Position numbers and translations under genes: made by a program
Assembly (NCBI GenBank): GCA_017538865.1
Contig: JAFYIA010000026.1
Coordinates: 1 to 8,803, forward strand
Origin: Aeriscardovia sp.
GTDB lineage: Bacteria; Actinomycetota; Actinomycetes; Actinomycetales; Bifidobacteriaceae
DNA length: 8,803 nucleotides
Direction: 5' to 3'
Shown: piece by piece, positions 1-5,961 of the stretch
How positions within the stretch are numbered: the first letter of the stretch is position 1
Layout: each line of letters starts with the position of its first letter
Notes under the pieces: generated by a model
What the model was told of the DNA's origin: nothing
What the model saw: the letters and a program-made list of their open reading frames with translations, nothing else
The model's database searches: none

Positions 1-1
1 A

Positions 2-364
2 GTCGAAGATCCCTTCGGATACGGGAGGATAATCCTCTCCCCGGGGGGAGAAGTTGAAAAGCTGGTAGAAGAGAGGGATGCCTCCCCTTCGGAGAAGAAG
101 GTGCGGCTCGTGAACACCTCCGTGTACGCTTTTCAGGCCGGGGCCCTGCAAAAAGCCAGAGGACGCGCAGGGATGCGCAACGCGCAAGGCGAGGTGTACC
201 TGACCGACCTTCTCATGCTCTGCCGGGAAAGCGGGAAAGTGGCGTCCTTCGCCTGTTCGGATCCCCTGATGCTCAGGGGGGTAAATGATCTTCTCCAGCT
301 CTCGGCCCTGCAGAAGGACTGGGATGAGCGCAAGGCTGGGTGCGGGGAAAATAATAGAATATAG
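2..364 (+). CDS. glmU: GlmU-type N-acetylglucosamine-1-phosphate uridylyltransferase, 3' part, single-domain
   Basis: The 5' end lies outside the window; 120 residues are visible in the frame starting at base 2. The family makes UDP-GlcNAc from UTP and GlcNAc-1-phosphate in the cytoplasm for peptidoglycan. Visible uridylyltransferase motifs in order: GYGRII (residues 6-11), LVEERDAS (21-28), LVNTSVYAF (36-44, the Asn that contacts the sugar), NAQGEVYLTDLL (60-71) and GVND (93-96, whose Asn is the second Mg ligand in GlmU). Canonical GlmU continues for about 200 residues of left-handed beta-helix acetyltransferase. Here the stop comes 25 residues after GVN, roughly at the end of the linker helix, and only 63 bases separate it from the next gene, so no acetyltransferase half can follow in any frame. 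A terminator-like hairpin follows. The family call is strong; whether the protein is a functional single-domain enzyme or a truncated remnant is unknown. Confidence 0.88.
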   Translation, partial: VEDPFGYGRIILSPGGEVEKLVEERDASPSEKKVRLVNTSVYAFQAGALQKARGRAGMRNAQGEVYLTDLLMLCRESGKVASFACSDPLMLRGVNDLLQLSALQKDWDERKAGCGENNRI

Positions 365-372
365 AAAGGCGT

Positions 373-405
373 CCGGCCCGAATGCTGGGCAAAAGGGCCG
401 GTTTT
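373..405 (+). terminator. Possible intrinsic terminator after glmU
   Basis: CCGGCCC (373-379) pairs perfectly with GGGCCGG (395-401) across a 15-base loop and is followed directly by TTTT (402-405) then CC. Inside it, GCCC (376-379) can alternatively pair with GGGC (387-390). The GC stem is strong but the T tract is short, so termination may be partial. It sits in the only gap between glmU and the histidine phosphatase gene. Confidence 0.5.
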
Positions 406-413
406 CCAGAGGC

Positions 414-420
414 AAGGAGG
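414..420 (+). promoter_or_regulatory. Ribosome binding site that sets a TTG start
   Basis: AAGGAGG at 414-420 lies 7 bases before the TTG at 428. This is a near-perfect Shine-Dalgarno with ideal spacing, and it supports TTG as the true start of the histidine phosphatase. Confidence 0.8.
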
Positions 421-427
421 TTGGGCT

Positions 428-1105
428 TTGATTGACACTATCTTTCTGATTAGGCACGGCCAGACGGACTGGAACGTGACGGGGCGCATCCAGGGCAACC
501 CCCCCTTGAACAAAGTGGGGATTTGGCAGGCCCAGCAGACTGCCAAAGCCCTCACGGAAAGGTATAAGCCGGATGAGAAGTCCCTGGTAGTGTGCTCCGG
601 GATGATCCGCTCCTGCCGCACCGCCCACATCTTCGCAGACCCCTTGGGGCTGAAAGTCGAAACCGATCCCAGGCTGATAGAGAGGAAGTTTGGGGAATGG
701 GAGGGCCAGCTCCGTTCTGAGCTGGAGGAGAAATACCCTGAAGATATGGCCGGATGGATGCAGGGGCTCGGCACCGAGCTCAAATACGGCGTCGAGCCCC
801 ACGAAGAAGTGGCGAGGAGGACGGGCGAAGCCGTCCTCGAATGGGCCCAGACCCCTGGGCCGTACAATAAGCTCTTCGTCTTTTCCCACGGCACCTGCAT
901 CAATGACTGCATCCGCTTCCTCTTCTCAAAGGGGACAAACCTGAGCTTCCGAGAAGGCCCTGCCCTCCTCGACATGGACAACGCCTTCTGGTCCCGCTTT
1001 GAGAGGGACGGGTCCAGGTGGGCGATGAAGTCCTTCGACGAAGGGCCGTGCGTGGCCTATAAGTGCGACTGGGACGCGGGAGGAGAGAACGGCAAAGAAG
1101 AATAA
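428..1105 (+). CDS. Histidine phosphatase family protein (phosphoglycerate mutase-like)
   Basis: A 225-residue cytoplasmic enzyme of the histidine phosphatase superfamily, whose members move or remove phosphate through a phospho-histidine. The full catalytic set is visible: LIRHGQTDWN (7-16) with R9 and nucleophile H10; R61 in SGMIRSCRTA (57-66); the general-acid region ERKFGEWEG with E85; and FSHGTCI (152-158) with H154. There is no cofactor-dependent mutase-specific tail, so a broad phosphatase is as likely as a glycolytic mutase, and the substrate cannot be read from sequence. Start is TTG, chosen for the AAGGAGG 7 bases upstream and because the RHG motif falls at the usual distance from the N-terminus. 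The last 17 bases overlap the inferred start of the following membrane-protein gene, suggesting a two-gene unit. Confidence 0.92.
   Translation: MIDTIFLIRHGQTDWNVTGRIQGNPPLNKVGIWQAQQTAKALTERYKPDEKSLVVCSGMIRSCRTAHIFADPLGLKVETDPRLIERKFGEWEGQLRSELEEKYPEDMAGWMQGLGTELKYGVEPHEEVARRTGEAVLEWAQTPGPYNKLFVFSHGTCINDCIRFLFSKGTNLSFREGPALLDMDNAFWSRFERDGSRWAMKSFDEGPCVAYKCDWDAGGENGKEE
1079..1091 (+). promoter_or_regulatory. Shine-Dalgarno and putative ACG start codon
   Basis: GGAGG at 1079-1083, within a purine-rich GGGAGGAGAGA stretch, is followed after 5 bases by ACG at 1089. The next codons read Ala-Lys-Lys-Asn-Lys, a typical beginning for such a protein. A single T-to-C change from ATG would explain the arrangement. 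No ATG, GTG or TTG occurs in this frame between the upstream stop at 1026-1028 and the GTG at 1353. Confidence 0.5.
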
Positions 1106-2159
1106 GTCCGGCGGCAAGGGCCGCTGGAGGAATTTCTTTAAAAACATTTCTTTTGCCCAGATTGCAGCGTCCGGGCTCTCAGCAGTAACCGTTTTTTTCC
1201 TTACAGCCAAGATCGGGCTGGCCGGCTCCATCATCGGGGCCCTCGTAGCCTCCGTAATTTCCACCATTTCAAGCCAGCTTTACAAGAACGTAATAGACGA
1301 ATCCTCCAAGAGGCTTAAAGGCAAGAAAAGCGGAGACGAAGGGGAAGGCGAGGTGGACGAGGAGGAAAAGAAGGAAAAGAAGCCCGGAAGGCACGCTGCG
1401 TCCCGTACTGCAGCAGAAGAAGAGCCTCAGAAGGCCCCCATTTACCTCGACCAAGATTCCCCCTACCCCCTCCCCCGCTCTTTTTCCCCTTATTCTTCTT
1501 CAGCTCCCTCCAGATCCCGGGCCCGCAGGACCGTTTCAGGTTCTTCTGCCGTAGTTCCCAACCGACCCCAACCTGTCAGGACTTTCAAAAAGGAGAGGAA
1601 GAAAACCCGAAAGAAGGTCTTGGCCGTAGCGGTAGCTTCTTCTTTTGCCACCCTGATTGTGGTGTGCGCAGTGATACTGTTCGTGACCGACGGAAAGGGG
1701 ACGGACATCTTCTGGAGGGAGGCCGTCAGCAAGTCTCAGTCCATAAAGAGCGATACGGAAAAGCTTGCAGGACAGCTTGAGGACAAAAAGAATTCGGCTT
1801 CCCAAAAGGAGGCGCCTGCGGAGGGGGGGGCCTCAACCTCCTCCCCCTCCGCCCAGGGGCAGCCTGCAGGGGAAAGCCCTTCAAGCCCCTCAACCTCCTC
1901 CCCGGAGCAGAAGGCGGATTCGGCTCCCTCCTCCCCCTCTCCCGACTCTTCCCATTCCCCTTCCGCCCCCGCTACAGGAGAGCAGGCTTCGCCATCCCAG
2001 CAGGCTCCTTCCGCCTCCTCTTCGCAAAGCGGATCGGAAGCCCAAAAGAAGGAGGAGAAGGATAAGAAAGCTGAATCTTCCACCGCGCAGAATGCGCCGG
2101 ATCCAACCCTTGGCCAGAAATCTTCCGCAAATTCGGCTCCCTTAGGATCCAAGAATTGA
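1089..2159 (+). CDS. Membrane protein with Ser/Pro-rich C-terminal tail, probable ACG start
   Basis: Unrecognised function; about 356 residues if translation starts at ACG 1089. Residues 1-20 are basic. Residues 22-61 form a long hydrophobic stretch rich in small residues (ISFAQIAASG, then IGLAGSIIGALVAS) that could be one or two helices. Residues 62-176 are a charged Lys/Glu/Arg linker. Residues 177-200 (VLAVAVASSFATLIVVCAVI) are a clear transmembrane helix preceded by a basic KKERKKTRKK patch, which by the positive-inside rule puts the tail outside. Residues 201-356 are low-complexity Ser/Pro/Ala/Gln/Glu. A GTG at 1353 would give a protein without the first hydrophobic domain, but codons 1-88 look coding and domain-like, so I prefer 1089. 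It overlaps the phosphatase gene by 17 bases and ends at the tRNA-Ala promoter. From memory, actinobacterial proteins of similar layout occur near this tRNA-Ala, without an assigned role. Confidence 0.7.
   Translation, partial: TAKKNKSGGKGRWRNFFKNISFAQIAASGLSAVTVFFLTAKIGLAGSIIGALVASVISTISSQLYKNVIDESSKRLKGKKSGDEGEGEVDEEEKKEKKPGRHAASRTAAEEEPQKAPIYLDQDSPYPLPRSFSPYSSSAPSRSRARRTVSGSSAVVPNRPQPVRTFKKERKKTRKKVLAVAVASSFATLIVVCAVILFVTDGKGTDIFWREAVSKSQSIKSDTEKLAGQLEDKKNSASQKEAPAEGGASTSSPSAQGQPAGESPSSPSTSSPEQKADSAPSSPSPDSSHSPSAPATGEQASPSQQAPSASSSQSGSEAQKKEEKDKKAESSTAQNAPDPTLGQKSSANSAPLGSKN
1823..1830 (+). repeat. G8 homopolymer in the tail-coding region
   Basis: Eight consecutive G residues at codons 245-248 of the membrane protein, at the start of its Ser/Pro-rich tail. 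Tracts of this length can slip during replication. A T7 tract (1192-1198) lies in the first hydrophobic segment of the same gene. Confidence 0.6.
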
Positions 2160-2183
2160 ATTTTTGAAATTCCGCTGTATACT
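2156..2183 (+). promoter_or_regulatory. Promoter for tRNA-Ala
   Basis: TTGAAT (-35, 2156-2161) and TATACT (-10, 2178-2183) are separated by 16 bases, with TG directly before the -10 (2176-2177). Transcription would start near 2190, about 20 bases before the tRNA. The -35 box overlaps the TGA stop of the membrane-protein gene (2157-2159). It could also read through into the SBP-leuS gene run, for which I see no equally good separate promoter. Confidence 0.65.
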
Positions 2184-2211
2184 TGTCTTTGGAAGTTTAA
2201 GCTTCCCAGTT

Positions 2212-2284
2212 GGGGCTATAGCGCAGCTGGTAGCGCATCTCCATGGCATGGAGAGGGTCGCCGGTTCGAATCCGGCTAGCTCCA
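2212..2284 (+). tRNA. tRNA-Ala (anticodon GGC)
   Basis: A complete 73-base cloverleaf. Acceptor GGGGCTA (2212-2218) pairs with TAGCTCC (2277-2283) with one G-T pair, followed by discriminator A at 2284. The D arm has GCGC/GCGC around AGCTGGTA. The anticodon stem TCTCC/GGAGA closes loop ATGGCAT, giving anticodon GGC, which decodes GCC and GCU. The T arm is GCCGG-TTCGAAT-CCGGC. CCA is not encoded and must be added. Six T residues follow at 2286-2291 without a separate hairpin, so they are weak evidence for termination. Confidence 0.97.
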
Positions 2285-2362
2285 CTTTTTTATGCCCTGC
2301 GGCCCCCCTGAGCTCCAAAAGGTAAAATCTAATTGTAAAAATCGCACGGCGGTGGAGGACAG
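2285..2362 (+). promoter_or_regulatory. Leader between tRNA-Ala and the SBP gene
   Basis: A short spacer. It holds a T6 run (2286-2291), a weak -10-like TAAAAT (2323-2328) without a convincing -35, and the SBP ribosome binding site GGAGG (2354-2358), only 4 bases before the ATG at 2363. I cannot say whether the downstream run has its own promoter or depends on the tRNA promoter. Confidence 0.35.
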
Positions 2363-3241
2363 ATGAGAGTCGCTAGAGTGGCAAAATTTGCGATCGCAAT
2401 AGCCTTGATGTGCTCCATGTGCCTTTTGGCGGCCTGCGGAAACGGGCTTCAAGGTGCGGCGCAATCCACCGGACCCACCGTCACAATCGGGATCTCCACA
2501 GATCTTCCATACCTCAGCCTGCAGGAAGGAAGCAAGTATTCGGGCTTCGACGTAGACGTAGCCAAGTACGTGGCTCAGCAGCTGGGCTACTCCTACAAGC
2601 AGATAATCTGGAAGCAGGTCCCCCCCGATGAGAGGGTGCAGGACCTCAACAACGGGGTCGTAGGCATGATCATAGGCGACTACCCGATAACCGCCCAAAA
2701 TAAGCAAAAGGTCGACTTTGCCGGGCCCTACCTCGTACAGGGCCAGAGGCTGCTCGTGAGCGCTAAAGACGACTCCATAAATTCCCTGGCGGATCTGGCG
2801 GGAAAGAGCGTGTGCGTGACGGATGGGTCGCCCGCCGAGCAGGTCCTGCAGAGCGCCCTCGGTTCCGCCGTCGCCGTCCACGCCCTGCCCTCCGCGCCCC
2901 AGTGCGTAACCGAACTCTTGGATGGCAGCGCGCAGGCCGTGAGCGCGGGGGGTGTGATGCTCAGCACTCTGAACAAATTTAAAGGGGACGGATACCTCAA
3001 AATCGTAGGGCCCAGATTCGCCTCCGAATACATGGGGATAGCGGTCAAAAAAGATTCGCCGGGCCTCGTGTACCAAATAAACAAGGACATAAAGCTGATG
3101 ATGTCCTCCGGCGTCTGGGAGCGGGATTTGAAGGCCACCGTGGGGCAGAGCGGGTACGAAGTGACGCCCTACAACATGCCTTCGTCCCTCTCCGCCCAAG
3201 ACAGCCAGGAGACTGCAAACGAAGGGACAGGAAAAGAATGA
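2363..3241 (+). CDS. Family 3 extracellular solute-binding lipoprotein (amino-acid ABC transporter type)
   Basis: A 292-residue exported lipoprotein. Residues 1-24 are a signal peptide with a basic start, a hydrophobic core and lipobox LAAC, giving lipidated Cys25. The family-3 periplasmic-binding fold is shown by TVTIGISTDLPYLSL (39-53), YSGFDVDVAKYVAQQLG (59-75), DYPITAQNKQKVDFAGPYL (106-124), LAGKSVCVTDGSPAEQVL (145-162) and the C-terminal MGIAVKKDSPGLV (224-236). The family usually delivers Glu, Gln or other polar amino acids to an ABC permease and ATPase, but none is encoded nearby, so it is an orphan here. Two ligand-binding positions look altered: N113 sits where the carboxylate-binding Arg of the TxxR motif normally lies, and the second-lobe segment GSAQAVSAGG (188-197) lacks the usual DAV..D acidic residues. 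The ligand is therefore uncertain. The stop overlaps the leuS start (ATGA), so translation is probably coupled. Confidence 0.88.
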   Translation: MRVARVAKFAIAIALMCSMCLLAACGNGLQGAAQSTGPTVTIGISTDLPYLSLQEGSKYSGFDVDVAKYVAQQLGYSYKQIIWKQVPPDERVQDLNNGVVGMIIGDYPITAQNKQKVDFAGPYLVQGQRLLVSAKDDSINSLADLAGKSVCVTDGSPAEQVLQSALGSAVAVHALPSAPQCVTELLDGSAQAVSAGGVMLSTLNKFKGDGYLKIVGPRFASEYMGIAVKKDSPGLVYQINKDIKLMMSSGVWERDLKATVGQSGYEVTPYNMPSSLSAQDSQETANEGTGKE

Positions 3242-5961
3242 TTGAAGCTCCCTCTTGGAGATACACCCCGGCCCTGGCCGAAAAAATAGAGCTCAAGTGG
3301 CAAAAGAAGTGGGCCGAGGAAGGGTGCTTCTACGCGGCCAACGCCGAAGGGCCCCTCACGGACGGGGAGGGGCGCCACGCGGGAAGCAGGAAGCCCTACA
3401 CCGTCTTGGACATGTTCCCCTTCCCATCCGGCAAGGGCCTCCACGTGGGCCACCCCCTGGGCTACATCGCCACCGACTTCGTCTCGCGCTTCAAGAGGAT
3501 GCAGGGCTACAACGTGCTGCACGCTCTGGGCTTCGACGCCTTCGGCCTCCCGGCGGAGCAGTTCGCCATAGCCACCGGCCAGCACCCCCGCAAGACCACA
3601 GAAGAGAACATAGCCAACATGCGCCGGCAGCTTTCCAGGCTGGGCCTTAGCTTCGATCCGAGGAGGAGTTTTGCCACCACGGACCCCGAGTACATGAAGT
3701 GGACCCAATGGATCATCGCCAGGCTCTACTCCTCCTGGTACGACCCCGACTTCGTCCGCCCGGACGGGGGGAAGGGCTGCGCCCGGCCGGTGGAGGATTT
3801 GGTGCGACAGTTCGAGAGCGGGGAGAGAAAGTCGGAAAAGCCCTGGGGGGAGATGAGCGAGAAGGAAAAGAGCGACACCTTGAACTCCTTCCGCCTTGCC
3901 TACATTTCCGATTCCTTCGTGAACTGGTGCCCGGGCCTGGGCACGGTCCTGGCGAACGAGGAAGTGACCCGGGAAGGCAAGAGCGAGAGGGGGAACTACC
4001 CCGTCTACAGAAAGAGGCTCAGGCAGTGGTCCATGAGGATTACGGCTTACGCCGACCGCCTTCTGGAAGACTTGGACGGGCTCGACTGGCCCGAAACCGT
4101 GAAGGCAATGCAGAAAAACTGGATAGGCAGATGCGAGGGCGTGAAAGTCCCCCTCGCCTTCCCCGGAGGGGGCGCAGAGGTATTCCTCCCCTCGCCCTCC
4201 CTCCTCCTCCACCCCTCCTTTGTGGCCATCCCCTCGGCCCTGGCCCCTGATCTGCCCGAAGCGTGGCCCGAAGGGTGCAGGGAGGAGTGGAAGGGGGGCG
4301 CTTCCTCCCCCCGGGCGCTTTTCGCCTCCTTCAAGGCCTCCCACCCCAATCCTTTGGCCCACAGCCTCGATGGGGTCTTTTCCGGCCTATTTGCCGAGGT
4401 CGCGGGGCAAAAAGTGCCCGTGTTCATTTCGGACTATGTCTCCGAACCCCACCTGGGGTCCGAAGGGGAGGAAGACGCGAAATTCGCTCGCGCCCATTCA
4501 ATAGGGCTGGCCCCGGAGCCTGAAACCCTCCCCTCGGAAGATGAGGCCGTCCTCTGGGCAGAAAACGAGGGAATCGGCGCAAGAGAGCAGAGGTGCCGCC
4601 TGCGCGACTGGCTCTTTTCCCGCCAGCGCTATTGGGGCGAGCCTTTCCCGATAGTCTACTCGGAAGACGGGGTGGAGCACCTCCTGCCCGATTCCGCCCT
4701 CCCTGTGCGCCTCCCATCCCTGCCCGACTACAGGCCGGAAAGCTTCGAGCCCGAAGACTCTTCCTCCCTCCCGCAGGCCCCCCTGGCCAGGAGCCGGGAC
4801 TGGGTGGAAGTCGAGCTCGACCTGGGAGACGGCCCCAAAAAGTACAGGCGCGAAACCAACACCATGCCCAACTGGGCCGGGAGCTGTTGGTACTACCTGC
4901 GCTACCTCTCCCCGAGGGACGGGGAGCACTTCGTGAACCCTGAAGAGGACCGCTACTTCCTTTCGGCGTTCCACAATTCTTCTTCCGGCGCCCTGGGGGG
5001 AGTGGACCTTTACGTAGGGGGGGTGGAGCACGCGGTCCTCCACCTCCTCTACGCCAGGTTCTGGCACAAGGCCCTCTACGACCTCGGGTACCTCTCTTCC
5101 AGGGAGCCCTTCTTCAAGCTCTTCAACCAGGGCTACGTTCAGGCCTACGCCTACACCGACAGCCGCGGGCAATACGTCCCGGCATCCCAGGTGGAAGCGA
5201 AGTTCGAAGGCGGCAAGGAGGCCTTTTACTTTAAAGGCGAAAGGGTGAACAGGGAATTTGGGAAGATGGGCAAGTCCCTCAAGAACATGGTCACCCCCGA
5301 CGAGATGTATGAAGCCTACGGGGCCGACACCTTCCGGGTGTATGAGATGAGCATGGGGCCCCTGTCAGAATCCAGGCCCTGGAACCTGAAGGACGTGTCG
5401 GGATCGCAGAGGTTCCTCCAAAGGCTCTGGAGGAATATCGTGGACGAAGAGACGGGGGAGGCGAAAGTGTCGGAAGAAATGGACGCGAAGACTTCCAAGC
5501 TGTTAAATAAGACGATAGAGGGTGTCACCGCCGACATGGAGGAGATGAGGCCCAATACCGCCATAGCCAAGCTCATAGTCCTAAACAACCACTTGACCTC
5601 CCTCCCCTCCGCCCCGCGCCCTGCAGCAGAGGCCGTGGTCAAGATGCTCTTTCCCATAGCCCCCCATATCTGCGAGGAGTTGTGGGAAAAGCTGGGCCAC
5701 GCTTCCACCCTCTCCTTCGCCCCCTGGCCCGAGGCCGGGGAAGCGGAGGAAGAAGAGGTTACGGCCGTGGTGCAGATCGACGGGAAGGTGAGGTGTAGGC
5801 TGCAGGTTCCGCCCTCCGTCGGCGAGGAGGAGCTCTTAAAGCTCGCCCTCGGCCAGGATGCGGTCAGGCAGTGGCTTGGAGGGGAGGATCCCGCCAAAGT
5901 CGTCTGCAGGCCGCCCAAGATCGTTTCACTCGTGAGCCGGAGTGGAAGAAAGGAGAAGTGA
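3238..5961 (+). CDS. leuS: Leucyl-tRNA synthetase with degenerate editing domain
   Basis: A 907-residue class Ia synthetase that attaches leucine to tRNA-Leu in the cytoplasm. The aminoacylation core is intact: LDMFPFPSGKGLHVGHPLGY (57-76, HIGH box HVGH 69-72), FDAFGLPAEQ (99-108), WTQWI (155-159), LRDWLFSRQRYWGEP (455-469), TMPNWAGSCWYYLRYL (542-557), the GGVEHAVLHLLYARF segment (594-608) and the KMSKS loop as KMGKS (676-680), a variant I recall as common in actinobacteria. The anticodon-binding alpha-helical region spans about 750-830 and a small C-terminal domain about 840-900. The CP1 editing domain, about 296-454, is present in outline but shortened and stripped of its catalytic motifs (see the separate entry). 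The ATG start overlaps the SBP stop (ATGA), and the stop overlaps the next start (TGATG). Confidence 0.97.
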   Translation: MIEAPSWRYTPALAEKIELKWQKKWAEEGCFYAANAEGPLTDGEGRHAGSRKPYTVLDMFPFPSGKGLHVGHPLGYIATDFVSRFKRMQGYNVLHALGFDAFGLPAEQFAIATGQHPRKTTEENIANMRRQLSRLGLSFDPRRSFATTDPEYMKWTQWIIARLYSSWYDPDFVRPDGGKGCARPVEDLVRQFESGERKSEKPWGEMSEKEKSDTLNSFRLAYISDSFVNWCPGLGTVLANEEVTREGKSERGNYPVYRKRLRQWSMRITAYADRLLEDLDGLDWPETVKAMQKNWIGRCEGVKVPLAFPGGGAEVFLPSPSLLLHPSFVAIPSALAPDLPEAWPEGCREEWKGGASSPRALFASFKASHPNPLAHSLDGVFSGLFAEVAGQKVPVFISDYVSEPHLGSEGEEDAKFARAHSIGLAPEPETLPSEDEAVLWAENEGIGAREQRCRLRDWLFSRQRYWGEPFPIVYSEDGVEHLLPDSALPVRLPSLPDYRPESFEPEDSSSLPQAPLARSRDWVEVELDLGDGPKKYRRETNTMPNWAGSCWYYLRYLSPRDGEHFVNPEEDRYFLSAFHNSSSGALGGVDLYVGGVEHAVLHLLYARFWHKALYDLGYLSSREPFFKLFNQGYVQAYAYTDSRGQYVPASQVEAKFEGGKEAFYFKGERVNREFGKMGKSLKNMVTPDEMYEAYGADTFRVYEMSMGPLSESRPWNLKDVSGSQRFLQRLWRNIVDEETGEAKVSEEMDAKTSKLLNKTIEGVTADMEEMRPNTAIAKLIVLNNHLTSLPSAPRPAAEAVVKMLFPIAPHICEELWEKLGHASTLSFAPWPEAGEAEEEEVTAVVQIDGKVRCRLQVPPSVGEEELLKLALGQDAVRQWLGGEDPAKVVCRPPKIVSLVSRSGRKEK
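4123..4599 (+). other. Degenerate CP1 editing domain of LeuRS
   Basis: Residues 296-454. In active LeuRS this domain hydrolyses mischarged tRNA-Leu using a Thr-rich TTRPDT strand and a GTGAIMAVPxHDxRD segment. Aligning by eye, VYTTRPDTFMG of the E. coli enzyme matches VFLPSPSLLLH (315-325), leaving only the Pro. The segment after ISDYV (397-401) reads SEPHLGSEGEEDAKFA, about 7 residues shorter, with no AVPxHD and no clear counterpart of the universal Asp345. The stretch between this and CRLRDW is about half the usual length. The flanks (KNWIGRCEG before, RLRDWLFSRQRYWG after) are well conserved and in frame. Neither alternative frame restores the motifs, so this is real divergence and not a frameshift. 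Confidence 0.82.

Noticed and set aside
133..981. 282-codon minus-strand open frame opposite glmU and the phosphatase
   Set aside because: Antisense to two confident genes and without family features.
1353..1355. GTG as start of the membrane protein
   Set aside because: It would discard 88 upstream codons that encode a coherent hydrophobic domain, and it lacks a good SD; the SD at 1079-1083 points to 1089.
2191..2206. Near-palindrome GGAAGTTTAAGCTTCC before tRNA-Ala, considered as an operator
   Set aside because: Only a 5-base stem, at the expected transcript start; more likely tRNA leader sequence, with nothing to link it to a regulator.
2285..2291. T6 run after tRNA-Ala as an intrinsic terminator
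   Set aside because: No separate hairpin precedes it; the only stem is the tRNA itself, and read-through to the SBP gene is possible.
3169..4362. 397-codon minus-strand open frame opposite leuS
   Set aside because: Gly/Pro/Glu-rich shadow of the leuS coding strand with no recognisable motif.
4150..4500. Frameshift or sequencing error as the cause of the odd LeuRS editing domain
   Set aside because: Conserved LeuRS sequence continues in the same frame on both sides, and neither alternative frame contains TTRPDT-like or AVPxHD-like motifs.
5871..5960. GTG start for the aminotransferase inside leuS
   Set aside because: The extra 30 residues are out-of-frame leuS sequence unlike the family; ATG 5961 has AAGGAG 5 bases upstream.
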